DNA from: Phycisphaerae bacterium
GTDB lineage: Bacteria > Planctomycetota > Phycisphaerae > Phycisphaerales > UBA1924
Direction of reading: 5' to 3'
Assembly: GCA_016794945.1 (NCBI GenBank)
Contig: JAEUIX010000041.1
Span: forward strand, 1-17,878
DNA: 17,878 bases
The notes beneath the pieces were generated by a model. That model was not told where the DNA came from. It saw nothing but the letters and a program-made list of their open reading frames with translations, and made no database searches. Below are positions 1 through 9,652 of this stretch, one piece after another. A program made the translations under genes and the position numbers. How positions within the stretch are numbered: position 1 is the first letter of the stretch; the number at the start of each line of letters is the position of its first letter.

Positions 1-598
1 GGGCCTGGGGGCCGACGCGGCGCTGTCGGTGAACCCCTACTACAACAAGCCGGGTCAGGAGGGTCTGTACCGCCACTTCATGGCGCAGGCCGACGCGTGC
101 GACTTGCCGGTGGTGCTGTACAACATCCCCGGGCGCACGGGCGTGGCGCTGACGCCCGAGACGGTCGAGCGGCTCGGCAGGCACCCGAACATCCGGGCCG
201 TGAAGGAAGCGACGGGCTCGACCGACTCGTGCGGCGAGATCGCGGCCCGCTGCCCCGGCCTGGCGGTGCTGTCGGGCGATGACTCCATGACGCTGCCGTT
301 CGCCTCGGTGGGGGCGGTGGGGGTGGTGTCGGTGGTGTCGAACGTCGCGCCGGCGCGAACCAGCGGGCTGTGCGCGGCGTTTCTGCAGGGGCGCTGGAGC
401 GATGCGCTGCGGATCCACCGGGAACTGCTGCCGTTGTGCCGCGCGTTGTTCGTGGAGACCAACCCCATCCCGGTGAAGGCGGCGATGAAGGTGCTGGGCA
501 AGGACAGCGGTGCGCTGCGGCTGCCGATGACCGAGGCGCGAGCGGAGACGGTGGAGGCGGTTCGGCGGGCCATGTCGGGTCTTGGGCTGGTGGGGTAA
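1..598 (+). CDS. dapA: 4-hydroxy-tetrahydrodipicolinate synthase, 3' part (5' end outside window)
   Basis: DapA condenses pyruvate with aspartate semialdehyde in the cytoplasm, the first committed step to diaminopimelate and lysine. The frame is open to the left edge (first full codon at base 2), so only about the C-terminal 198 residues are present of a family usually near 290-300. Visible family motifs are VNPYYNKP near base 29, YNIPGRTG with the catalytic tyrosine codon at 119-121, KEATGS with the Schiff-base lysine codon at 203-205, and SGDD near 275. All catalytic residues expected in this half are present, so the enzyme looks intact. It ends in TAA at 596-598. The next gene, folC, starts 143 bases later behind its own promoter candidate, so the two are probably separate units. 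Related aldolases of the DapA/NAL family are possible, but the motif set fits DapA best. Confidence 0.93.
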   Translation, partial: GLGADAALSVNPYYNKPGQEGLYRHFMAQADACDLPVVLYNIPGRTGVALTPETVERLGRHPNIRAVKEATGSTDSCGEIAARCPGLAVLSGDDSMTLPFASVGAVGVVSVVSNVAPARTSGLCAAFLQGRWSDALRIHRELLPLCRALFVETNPIPVKAAMKVLGKDSGALRLPMTEARAETVEAVRRAMSGLGLVG

Positions 599-602
599 GC
601 CC
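584..602 (+). terminator. weak hairpin over the dapA stop codon
   Basis: GGGCT at 584-588 can pair with AGCCC at 598-602 across a 9-base loop that includes the stop codon. The stem is only 5 bp and no T run follows. It is a weak terminator candidate and may be chance in GC-rich DNA. Confidence 0.2.
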
Positions 603-646
603 GGGCGCGATTCGGATTCCGCACGGGTCGCCAAATCGGCGCGGCG

Positions 647-655
647 TGGTATCCT
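647..655 (+). promoter_or_regulatory. extended -10 promoter candidate for folC (TGGTATCCT)
   Basis: TGGTATCCT reads as TGn followed by the -10 hexamer TATCCT (650-655). No TTGACA-like -35 is seen upstream. The same TGGTAnnCT pattern precedes three other genes in the window. A start near base 662 would give folC a leader of about 80 bases. Confidence 0.5.
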
Positions 656-692
656 CATCGGTCGCGTGGGCGGAATCGAGTCGGCTGCCAAT

Positions 693-711
693 CCGGTCGG
701 ACGACGACCGG
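693..711 (+). promoter_or_regulatory. hairpin in the folC leader
   Basis: CCGGTCG (693-699) and CGACCGG (705-711) form a perfect 7-bp inverted repeat around a 5-base loop. It lies between the promoter candidate and the ribosome-binding site, ending 30 bases before the folC start. It could stabilise the leader or act in attenuation; no riboswitch class is recognised and no T run follows. Confidence 0.3.
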
Positions 712-741
712 CGTGTTCGAGGAAGCGAAGAAGGGTTCGAG

Positions 742-2220
742 ATGCCGAGGCAGGGGCCATCGTCGAATACGCGCCGCACGACCAGGCCGGCGGCGCAGGT
801 GGAGGCCAAGGGCGATGCGCCCGCGGCGCGCCGGGGCCTGCCGGCGATCGATTCGTACGAGGATGCGCTGGCGAACCTGATGGCGCGGGTGGACCTGGAG
901 CGGCAGCGCCAGGCCTCGGCGGTGAAGCACGCGTACAAGCTGGACCGGATGCGGGCGATCCTGGCAGAACTGAAGAACCCGCAGGACGCGGTGCGGTGCG
1001 TGCACGTGGCGGGGACCAAGGGCAAGGGCAGCACGTGCGAGATGACGGCCAGTTGCCTGCAGGCGTGCGGGTACGCCGTGGGGCTCTACACCTCGCCGCA
1101 CGTGGTGGACATCCGCGAGCGCGTGCGGCTGAACCGCAAGCCGATCACCCAGGCCGACTTCGCTCGCCTGGCGCGGGCCGTGGCGCGCGGGGCGGCGGCG
1201 GTCGAGGGGCGGCACGGGCAGGCGACGTTCTTCGAGATGATGACGGCGATGGCGTTCGTCTACTTCGCCGAGCAGGCGGTGGACGTGGCGGTGGTGGAGG
1301 TGGGGCTGGGCGGGCTGCTGGACTGCACGAACGTGATCACGCCGGAAGTGTCGGCGGTGTCGCTGATCGGGTACGACCACACGGACATCCTGGGCGGAAC
1401 GCTGGAGGAGATCGCGCTGCAGAAGGCGGGCATCTTCAAGCCCGGCGTGCCGGCGCTGACGATCGAGCAGCCGCCGCAGGCGCTCAAGGCGATGAAGGAG
1501 TACGCGCAGAAGGTCGGCGCGCCGCTGCAGGTGGTGGGCGAGGACATCGAGTTCAGTTTCCGCTTCGAGTTCCAGGGCAACCTGGGCCCGGTGGCGCGGG
1601 TGAGCCTCACGACCGAGCGGTCGAACTTCGAGCACGTGCCCGTGCCGCTGCGCGGAGAGCACCAGGCGCACAACTGCGGGCTGGCGCTGGCGGTGCTGGA
1701 CAAGCTCGCCGAGCGCGGGTTCAGCTGCCCCGAGGCCAAGGTCGCGCGCGGGCTGGAGCAGGTCACCCTGCCGGGCCGCTTCGAGGTCATCCCCGGCTCG
1801 CCGCGGCTGCTGCTGGACGTGGCGCACAACCCAGAGTCCATCCGGGCCCTGATCAAGGCCATCGGCGCGTACCTGCAGTACGAGTCGCTGCTGGTGATCT
1901 TCGGGTGCGCGGCCGACAAGGACGTCGACGGCATGCTGCGGCACCTGGCGATGGGGGCCGACAAGGTGATCTTCACGCGGGCCGAGGGCAACGCGCGAGC
2001 GGCCAACCCGGCGGACCTGCAGCGGCGCTACGCCGAGATCAGCGGCAAGTCGGCCCAGGCGGCGCCCAGTCTGCGGGCGGCGCTCGACCTGGCGCGCCCC
2101 GCGGTCGGCCGGGAGGACCTGGTCTGCATCACCGGTTCGTTCTACCTGGTGGGCGAGGCCAAGCGCATGCAGGCCGAAGCGGCCGAGCGAGCCAGGGCCG
2201 GTTCGTCCGGCCGCCGGTGA
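742..2220 (+). CDS. folC: folylpolyglutamate synthase / dihydrofolate synthase family protein
   Basis: FolC is a cytoplasmic Mur-ligase-fold enzyme that adds glutamate to folates (and in many bacteria to dihydropteroate) using ATP. The ATG at 742 is chosen because GAAGAAGG lies just upstream at Shine-Dalgarno distance; the open frame continues upstream but into low-quality, dapA-overlapping sequence. The product is 492 residues. The first 45 or so are low-complexity and unusual for the family. Then come KLDRMRAIL, the P-loop GTKGKGST at about 91-98, [15 protein letters not shown], the [12 protein letters not shown] and [26 protein letters not shown] blocks, GEHQAHN, and [10 protein letters not shown] in the C-terminal ligase domain. 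All are family hallmarks. Whether it is mono- or bifunctional cannot be told here. leuS begins 40 bases downstream. Confidence 0.93.
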   Translation: MPRQGPSSNTRRTTRPAAQVEAKGDAPAARRGLPAIDSYEDALANLMARVDLERQRQASAVKHAYKLDRMRAILAELKNPQDAVRCVHVAGTKGKGSTCEMTASCLQACGYAVGLYTSPHVVDIRERVRLNRKPITQADFARLARAVARGAAAVEGRHGQATFFEMMTAMAFVYFAEQAVDVAVVEVGLGGLLDCTNVITPEVSAVSLIGYDHTDILGGTLEEIALQKAGIFKPGVPALTIEQPPQALKAMKEYAQKVGAPLQVVGEDIEFSFRFEFQGNLGPVARVSLTTERSNFEHVPVPLRGEHQAHNCGLALAVLDKLAERGFSCPEAKVARGLEQVTLPGRFEVIPGSPRLLLDVAHNPESIRALIKAIGAYLQYESLLVIFGCAADKDVDGMLRHLAMGADKVIFTRAEGNARAANPADLQRRYAEISGKSAQAAPSLRAALDLARPAVGREDLVCITGSFYLVGEAKRMQAEAAERARAGSSGRR

Positions 2221-2246
2221 CCGTGCGCACAGGCCCGCGCGCCTCG

Positions 2247-2252
2247 TAGACT
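2247..2252 (+). promoter_or_regulatory. -10 candidate for leuS (TAGACT)
   Basis: TAGACT fits TAnnnT and ends 8 bases before the ATG at 2261, so transcription would begin about at the start codon. No Shine-Dalgarno sequence is visible, which agrees with a leaderless message. The TG of an extended -10 is not present (bases before it are TCG). Confidence 0.4.
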
Positions 2253-2260
2253 TGGGCCTC

Positions 2261-5171
<2,911 letters not shown>

Positions 5172-5176
<5 letters not shown>

Positions 5177-5193
5177 AGCGCCGGACGCTCAGC
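5172..5193. terminator. bidirectional hairpin covering both stop codons of leuS and the anti-sigma-like gene
   Basis: GCTGA (5172-5176) pairs with TCAGC (5189-5193) and, after one bulged A, GCG (5178-5180) pairs with CGC (5186-5188); the loop is CCGGA. The 8-bp stem contains the leuS TGA and the opposing TGA. There is no T run on either side, so termination efficiency is uncertain. Confidence 0.45.
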
Positions 5194-6457
5194 GGGCGCG
5201 CTCGACGACCACGGGCACGACCGCTCGCGGCAGCCACGCCGCGGCCGGGGCGCGCCACCACAGCACGCTCTCGGGGTCGAGCGCCGGCGGAGCCTCGACG
5301 GGCAGGTCCAGCGCGATGAACTCCGCGGCGTCGGAGCTCAGCGCCACGGCCCGCAGCAGGGCCCGAAGGCCCGGCTCGTCCAGTTGCACGCGCGCCGCGT
5401 ACACATCCTCCACGTACAACGGTCGGTCGGGCACGATGACCGGTGCGCCCGCGGCCGGGGCCGCCGGCGGACGCGCAGCGCCCGGGGCCGACCGATCGCC
5501 CGCGGCGACGGTCGGCGGCTCGCCGGCTTCCCCCGGGCGGGTCGAGCGTTGTGTCTGCAGCGCGAGCACCATGGCGTCGTACTGCCGCTGCAGCGTGGCG
5601 ATCGCCTGTCCGGCCTGATCGGCCGGGAGGCGTTCCACCGCGGCGCCGGTGGTGGGTCGGCGGTGCCGCATGGACTCAAGCCGGGCCAGCGCCTGCTCGG
5701 GCTGACGCGCGGCGATCCGAACGGCCAGCCGGCCCTGGCGGGCCAGGCGCAGCGCTTCATCGAGCGCCATCGGCGCCGGGGCCGCCGGTGCGCCGTCGGC
5801 GATCATGGGCGCGGACGGCGGATCGTGCGACGCCACGGCCGGGTTCGCCGTTGCGGGGACCGTGTCGGCGGGTGTGGGGGGCGTTGCGGGCGCTGTACCG
5901 GGGCCGGCGCTCCGGGGGCCGGTGCGCCCGTCGGCGATCACGCGGGGCTCGACGTTGTCGGTTCTCGGCGCCGAGCGGTCGGTCGTGCGATCGGCCAGCG
6001 GCTGCGCCGGACGCTGCGGCGCCAAAGACCGCGCGATCAGCAGCCCGCCGCCGACGACCAGCGCGCCGCCCGCGGCCAGCGCCACGCGGCGCGACCAGGG
6101 GCTGGCGAGCACCGTCGCGATCGGGCCGCGCCGACTGGGCTGCAGCGACGAAATCGGGATGGAGTCCACCGCCGGTTCCAGAAGTGCCGCGGCGTGCCCG
6201 TTGAGCGTGCCGGCGTCGAGCAGGCTCTGGCGTTCCAGGGTGGCTTCCACGCGGGAGAGCAGGTCGGCCGGCGCCCGCACGGGGGTCAGCGTGCCGAGCG
6301 CTTCGCGGTCGGCGCGCATGGCCTCGAGCCCGGCGGCGATCGAAGGGTCGGCACGCATCGCGTGGCGCAGCCGCGCGAGCCGATCCGTCGGGAGCGGCTC
6401 GCCCTCGACGAACGCCAGCGCGTCGGACTCGTCGAGTTGGAATCGCTCGAGGTTCAT
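5189..6457 (-). CDS. membrane anti-sigma-factor-like protein, proline/alanine rich
   Basis: 422 residues. Residues 1-75 are helical and acidic at the start (LDESDALAFVEGE, then a DPSIAAGLEAMRADREAL helix), similar in style to N-terminal anti-sigma domains. There is no HxxxCxxC zinc motif. One transmembrane helix is clear at about 125-146 after a positive WSRR cluster. A long proline/alanine/threonine-rich stretch (about 150-230), a helical segment with many arginines, a second disordered part, and a more ordered hydrophobic C-terminus (about 345-422) follow. The gene starts 27 bases after the sigma-factor gene on the same strand, the usual arrangement for a sigma/anti-sigma pair. The role is inferred from position, topology and style; no named family is recognised. 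The N-terminus would face the cytoplasm and the rest the periplasm. No clear ribosome-binding site precedes the ATG. Confidence 0.65.
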   Translation of the reverse strand: MNLERFQLDESDALAFVEGEPLPTDRLARLRHAMRADPSIAAGLEAMRADREALGTLTPVRAPADLLSRVEATLERQSLLDAGTLNGHAAALLEPAVDSIPISSLQPSRRGPIATVLASPWSRRVALAAGGALVVGGGLLIARSLAPQRPAQPLADRTTDRSAPRTDNVEPRVIADGRTGPRSAGPGTAPATPPTPADTVPATANPAVASHDPPSAPMIADGAPAAPAPMALDEALRLARQGRLAVRIAARQPEQALARLESMRHRRPTTGAAVERLPADQAGQAIATLQRQYDAMVLALQTQRSTRPGEAGEPPTVAAGDRSAPGAARPPAAPAAGAPVIVPDRPLYVEDVYAARVQLDEPGLRALLRAVALSSDAAEFIALDLPVEAPPALDPESVLWWRAPAAAWLPRAVVPVVVERAR

Positions 6458-6484
6458 GGCCGGTGGGGTGAAGGGCGGGTCGTG

Positions 6485-7150
6485 TCAGCCGGGCTGGGTT
6501 CGCCGGGCGGGGCGCTCCAGGGTTTCAACGGCCGCGCGGAGCGCTGCGCGAGCTCGGAACAAGCGGCTCTTGACCGTGCCGACGGGTGTCCCGAGCACCT
6601 CGGCGATCTGGTCGTACTCGAGACCCTGCAGGTCGCGCAGCACGAGGATCGCACGCTGCTCGGGGTCCAGGCCTTCCAGGGCCCGGGCCACACGGCGCCG
6701 CTGTTCAGTTCGTTCGACGTTCGACGCGGCCGGGGGTTCCCCTCCGGGGAGCGATTCCGATCCAGTCTCGACCCGTCCAGAGCCCGAATCGCTCTCCCCC
6801 GATTGGCGGGGTGCATCGAGGCTGGCGTGGGCACGGTGTCGCTGTGCCCGCAGCCACGACAGGCAGGTATTCATGGTGACGCGGATCATCCAGGTGGAGA
6901 GTTTGCTGGAGCCGTCGAAGGACCCCAGGCCCTGCATGATCCGGATCATGGAGTCGTGGCATAGGTCGGCGGCGTGCTGGTGGGCGCGGGTGCCGCCGCC
7001 GAGGGTCCGGAAGCACACGGCGTACAGGCGGTCCTGATATCGGGCGAGCAGTTCACCCCACCGGGCGTGATCGCCCCGGCGGATGGCGTCCACCAGGGCG
7101 AAATCCCTGGCGTCGTCGCCGCGCGGGTTGGGTGATTCGCCGGGCAGCAC
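6485..7150 (-). CDS. ECF-type RNA polymerase sigma factor
   Basis: 221 residues, cytoplasmic, directing RNA polymerase to a promoter subset. The start is a GTG at 7150; no ATG occurs before the middle of region 2. Region 2 is visible as ARYQDRLYAVCFRTLGG through DLCHDSMIRIMQGL and STWMIRVTMNTCLSWLRAQRHR (about 33-107). A long low-complexity linker rich in S, G and E (about 108-150) precedes region 4: RVARALEGLDPEQRAILVLRD, then the helix-turn-helix DQIAEVLGTPVGTVKSRLFRARAAL. There is no extra C-terminal domain. The linker is longer than in most ECF factors. It is followed by the anti-sigma-like gene and is divergent from a secreted protein gene, so autoregulation or control of that neighbour are reasonable guesses. 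The exact ECF group is not assigned. Confidence 0.9.
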   Translation of the reverse strand: MLPGESPNPRGDDARDFALVDAIRRGDHARWGELLARYQDRLYAVCFRTLGGGTRAHQHAADLCHDSMIRIMQGLGSFDGSSKLSTWMIRVTMNTCLSWLRAQRHRAHASLDAPRQSGESDSGSGRVETGSESLPGGEPPAASNVERTEQRRRVARALEGLDPEQRAILVLRDLQGLEYDQIAEVLGTPVGTVKSRLFRARAALRAAVETLERPARRTQPG

Positions 7151-7157
7151 GTGAGCG

Positions 7158-7163
7158 ATGGTA
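7158..7163 (-). promoter_or_regulatory. -10 candidate for the sigma-factor gene (TACCAT)
   Basis: On the minus strand TACCAT ends 7 bases before the GTG start at 7150, so the message would begin within a base or so of the start codon. No Shine-Dalgarno sequence is visible. The motif supports the GTG choice but is short and could be chance. Confidence 0.33.
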
Positions 7164-7201
7164 TCGACCGGGCCTGCCGATCCCCTGGTGCGCGGACGGG
7201 G

Positions 7202-7218
7202 TCGATCGGACCGATCGA
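7202..7218. promoter_or_regulatory. 17-bp perfect palindrome in the sigma/secreted-protein divergent region
   Basis: TCGATCGGACCGATCGA has two 8-base arms around a single central A (7210). It lies in the 167-bp region between the start codons of the sigma factor and the secreted protein, about 50-65 bases upstream of the inferred start of either transcript. The size and symmetry are typical of a dimeric regulator's operator. No regulator gene is identified in the window for it. Confidence 0.45.
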
Positions 7219-7233
7219 GGGGTTTCGGCGGTG

Positions 7234-7255
7234 CGCGGCGGCGTCATCCGCCGCG
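7234..7255. promoter_or_regulatory. 8-bp inverted repeat over the -35 position of the secreted-protein promoter
   Basis: CGCGGCGG (7234-7241) and CCGCCGCG (7248-7255) are perfect arms around 6 bases. The right arm sits where a -35 box would lie for the -10 candidate at 7271. It could be an operator or an RNA hairpin; all-GC arms arise more easily by chance in this genome. Confidence 0.33.
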
Positions 7256-7270
7256 TGCCGCCCGTTCGTA

Positions 7271-7276
7271 TAGCCT
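7271..7276 (+). promoter_or_regulatory. -10 candidate for the secreted TPR-like protein gene (TAGCCT)
   Basis: The local string is GTATAGCCT. TAGCCT fits the TAnnCT form found before other genes here. A start near 7283 would give a leader of about 35 bases carrying GAGGGA as a ribosome-binding site 9 bases before the ATG at 7318. Confidence 0.38.
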
Positions 7277-7317
7277 TTGTTGGATTGTCCGGTGCGGCAC
7301 GGTCGAGGGATGCAGCC

Positions 7318-9162
7318 ATGAAACAGTTGCGCGAGGAACGAAGGTCTGCGGGGTCGGCGGTGCTGGCGCTGGTGGCGGCGGCGGGGCTGGCCGGCGCCGC
7401 TTCGGCGCAGCCGGCGCGCAACCCCGGCGATGGGCGTGCCCTGGACGGCGGCCTGAGCGCCACCGGCGACCGGTACAACACCAGGACGCGCGACATCAAC
7501 GCCATGATCCGCTTCAACGAGGCGGTGATCAGCGGCAACGCCCCCGGCGGCAAGAGCTTCCGCGGCGGCACCAGCCTGTCGAGCACCAGCGAGTTCCGCG
7601 GGACCCTTGGCGGCAGCGGCATCTACTCGTTCCAGCGCGATTCGGCTCTGAGCGGCGCGGCGGCGCGGGGCATTCGCTCCTCCTCGGCGCTGGACTACCT
7701 CTTCCGAGCCCAGACCGGCGGCATCAACCCGACGGGGCTGGACGCTGCCATCAACCCGCGCGACCCGTTGGCGGTGGGCGCCACGGGGCGGAGCATCCGC
7801 TCGGCAACGGGCATCGACAGCCTCTCCAGCAGGCTGCCGACCATCATGGGCTATTCGCGCGACGAGCGCGGCAACGACACCTTCATTTCCGCGTCGCCGC
7901 TGGGCGGCGTTCGGGTGAACCCGCTGACGAACGACGCGGGGCTCACGGGGCTCGAGCGCACGGTGCCGGGGGTGGTGCCGCCGACGGACTTCCTGCGCCA
8001 GCGCGAACTGGATGCGCGGGCCAAGCCAGATCCCCGGTTGGACGCGCGCGTCGACAAGCCGGATCTGCAGCCCCCGGGTGGGCCGATCGATCCGCGACTG
8101 CGTCCCGACGGCACGCCCTACGCACCGATCCTGGACGACTTCCGTCAACGGCGCGGCCCGGACAGACCCGAACGGCCGGCCGAGACGCGCCCGTTGCTGG
8201 GCCCGGACGGCCGACCGCTGCCCCCCGGCGCCGGGCCGGACGGCCGGCCGCTGCCCCCGGGGATCGGCCCCGACGGCAAGCCGCTGAACCCCGACGGGTC
8301 GCAGCCTCGTCCGCCCATCGGCGCAGCCCCGCAAGGGCCGGGCGCCGTGGCCCCCAGCGGGAAGCCCCAGTGGCTGGAGGATCTCGACGCGCTGCGCGAC
8401 AGGCTGCGCACGCCGAACGACGATCTGATGCCCCGGCCCGTGCAGCCGCCGCCGGCGATCGGTCCGGACGGCAAGCCGCTGCCCGTGCCCGGTGCACGCC
8501 GGCCGGGCCAGACGGGAGTGAAGGACCTGGCGGCGGCCGACGTGTTGAAGCGCATGGGACCGCGGATCGACACGCTGGCGTCTCCGGACGCGGCGTCCCT
8601 GGATCTGTACGGGCGTCTGATGCGCCGCGGGCAGGACCTGATGGCCGCGGGGCGGTACTTCGACGCGGAGGAGGCGTTCGCGGGCGCGTTGGGCGCCAAG
8701 CGCGGCGACGCTCTGGCGCGGGTGGGGCGGATGCACGCGCAGCTGGGAGCGGGGCTGTTCCTTTCTGCGGCGGCGACGATGCGCGAACTGTTCACGGACC
8801 GGCCGGAACTGGTGCCGGTGCGCTACGGCAAGGCGTCGATGATGACCAAGGAATGGGCGTCGGGGCAGGCGGACCGGCTGACGGCCGAGATCCGGCGGCC
8901 GACAGGCGTGATGGCAGACGACGCGGGCATGCTGCTGGCGTACCTCGGGGTGCAGTACGGCGAGCCGCTGTGGCTGGAGAACGGCCTGCAGGCGATGCGG
9001 ACTCGATTCCGTCCGGGCGGAGCGGCGACGGCGGAACTGGTGGAACTGCTGAGCGAGGTGTGGCCGGAGGTGATCCGGGCCGCTCCCACGCCGCCGCCGG
9101 CGCCCCCCGAGGCGGCGCCGAACCCGCCCGGCGAGCGGCGACCCGGCGACGTGAACAAGTAG
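7318..9162 (+). CDS. secreted proline-rich protein with TPR-like C-terminal region
   Basis: 614 residues, family not recognised. The N-terminus is a clear Sec signal peptide: a charged MKQLREERR, a hydrophobic VLALVAAAGLAGAA core, and an ASA-Q cleavage site after residue 30. Residues 31-230 are rich in S, G and N with motifs such as NTRTRDINAMIRFNEAVISGNAPG and repeated GxSIRS-type pieces, with no cysteine. Residues about 230-400 are proline-rich and include tandem GPDG(R/K)PL repeats (295-327, a fourth at about 382). From about 400 on it is helical: SLDLYGRLMRRGQDLMAAGRYFDAEEAFAGALGAKRGDALARVGRMHAQLG has the spacing of tetratricopeptide repeats. The C-terminal 30 residues are again proline-rich. 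It is divergent from the sigma factor and may be its target. It is likely periplasmic or surface exposed, perhaps a scaffold; this is inference. Confidence 0.8.
   Translation: MKQLREERRSAGSAVLALVAAAGLAGAASAQPARNPGDGRALDGGLSATGDRYNTRTRDINAMIRFNEAVISGNAPGGKSFRGGTSLSSTSEFRGTLGGSGIYSFQRDSALSGAAARGIRSSSALDYLFRAQTGGINPTGLDAAINPRDPLAVGATGRSIRSATGIDSLSSRLPTIMGYSRDERGNDTFISASPLGGVRVNPLTNDAGLTGLERTVPGVVPPTDFLRQRELDARAKPDPRLDARVDKPDLQPPGGPIDPRLRPDGTPYAPILDDFRQRRGPDRPERPAETRPLLGPDGRPLPPGAGPDGRPLPPGIGPDGKPLNPDGSQPRPPIGAAPQGPGAVAPSGKPQWLEDLDALRDRLRTPNDDLMPRPVQPPPAIGPDGKPLPVPGARRPGQTGVKDLAAADVLKRMGPRIDTLASPDAASLDLYGRLMRRGQDLMAAGRYFDAEEAFAGALGAKRGDALARVGRMHAQLGAGLFLSAAATMRELFTDRPELVPVRYGKASMMTKEWASGQADRLTAEIRRPTGVMADDAGMLLAYLGVQYGEPLWLENGLQAMRTRFRPGGAATAELVELLSEVWPEVIRAAPTPPPAPPEAAPNPPGERRPGDVNK
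8200..8298 (+). repeat. three tandem 33-bp coding repeats (GPDG[RK]PL unit)
   Basis: Units at 8200-8232, 8233-8265 and 8266-8298 encode 11-residue copies beginning GPDGRPLPPG, GPDGRPLPPG and GPDGKPLNPD. The first two are nearly identical in DNA. A fourth, separated copy (GPDGKPLPVPG) starts at 8461. The array lies in the proline-rich linker of the secreted protein and could vary in copy number between strains. Confidence 0.75.
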
Positions 9163-9192
9163 CCGCCGGGTTATCGAACCCGTGATGGCGGC
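9162..9192 (+). terminator. two-tier hairpin directly after the secreted-protein stop codon
   Basis: CGGGTT (9167-9172) pairs perfectly with AACCCG (9177-9182) around ATCG, and an outer stem GCCGC (9162-9166) pairs with GCGGC (9188-9192) with a 5-base bulge on one side. The position right after the TAG at 9160-9162 makes it a good terminator candidate, though no T run follows. The remaining bases to 9348 hold no gene or clear promoter that I can see. Confidence 0.5.
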
Positions 9193-9348
9193 GCCCAGGG
9201 CGGGGGCGCGCGTGAACCCGGCGAACGCGTGTCGGCGGAGAAGGTCCGGAGAAGCGGGGGTGGTTCCCGTGCGCGCCCGCCCGGTTCAGACGCCGGGCGC
9301 CCGGGCCGATACGGCGTGGTGACTCCGGAGGCATCGGAGGACCGCGCC

Positions 9349-9624
9349 ATGGGACGACTCAGGCTGACGCTCACACCGCTGGACGAACCCGCGCAGCGCG
9401 ACGATGTGCTGCGGTTCCCGGCGCAGGCGCTGGCCGAGGCGCGGGCGCGGGTGGCGGCGCCGAACCTGCGGGCCGGCCTGCCGACGCGGACGCGCGACCT
9501 CGTGACGCGGGTGGACGCCATGCTCGACGACCTGCAGCGCGGGCTCGACGGCCTGCGCGATCAGGTCGAGAACTACCGGTTCCCGGGCCTGCCGCCGCCG
9601 GACGACCGCAAGCCCGCGGCGTGA
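9349..9624 (+). CDS. small helical protein of unknown function (91 aa)
   Basis: No family is recognised. The ATG at 9349 is chosen because GGAGG lies at 9336-9340, 8 bases upstream; the frame opens further left to 9229 but that part is arginine/glycine/proline rich and looks non-coding. The product begins MGRLRLTLTPLDEP, has one short helix rich in alanine and arginine, then a longer amphipathic helix (about residues 48-76: TRTRDLVTRVDAML, DDLQRGLDGLRDQV) that could form a coiled coil, and a proline-rich tail ending DDRKPAA. It has no signal peptide, no membrane segment and no cysteine. It converges on the phosphatase gene with 18 bases between stops. Reading as a real gene rests on the strong ribosome-binding site and the charged helical pattern. 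Confidence 0.6.
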   Translation: MGRLRLTLTPLDEPAQRDDVLRFPAQALAEARARVAAPNLRAGLPTRTRDLVTRVDAMLDDLQRGLDGLRDQVENYRFPGLPPPDDRKPAA

Positions 9625-9652
9625 GGCAGCGCGGTCGGGTGCTCACGACCGC
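9621..9652. terminator. bidirectional hairpin between the small gene and the phosphatase gene
   Basis: GCGGTCG (9631-9637) and CGACCGC (9646-9652) form a perfect 7-bp stem with an 8-base loop. An alternative pairing, GTGAG (9621-9625) with CTCAC (9642-9646) plus CA/TG after one bulge, joins the two opposed TGA stop codons. Either could end transcription from both sides; no T run is present. Confidence 0.5.

Noticed and set aside
370..741. N-terminal extension of folC into dapA
   Set aside because: It overlaps dapA in another frame, crosses the promoter candidate and adds residues absent from the family; the ATG at 742 has a good ribosome-binding site.
7309..7320. Three-codon upstream frame ATG CAG CCA TGA overlapping the secreted-protein start
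   Set aside because: It could couple translation, but such short frames arise often by chance and the GAGGGA site is better placed for the ATG at 7318.
6946..8736. 596-codon minus-strand frame across the sigma/secreted-protein divergent region
   Set aside because: It overlaps both real genes in other frames, reads through the promoters and has shadow-type composition without motifs.
9229..9348. N-terminal extension of the small helical protein to an upstream start at 9229
   Set aside because: The extra 40 residues are R/G/P/S rich with no ribosome-binding site of note, whereas GGAGG sits 8 bases before the ATG at 9349.
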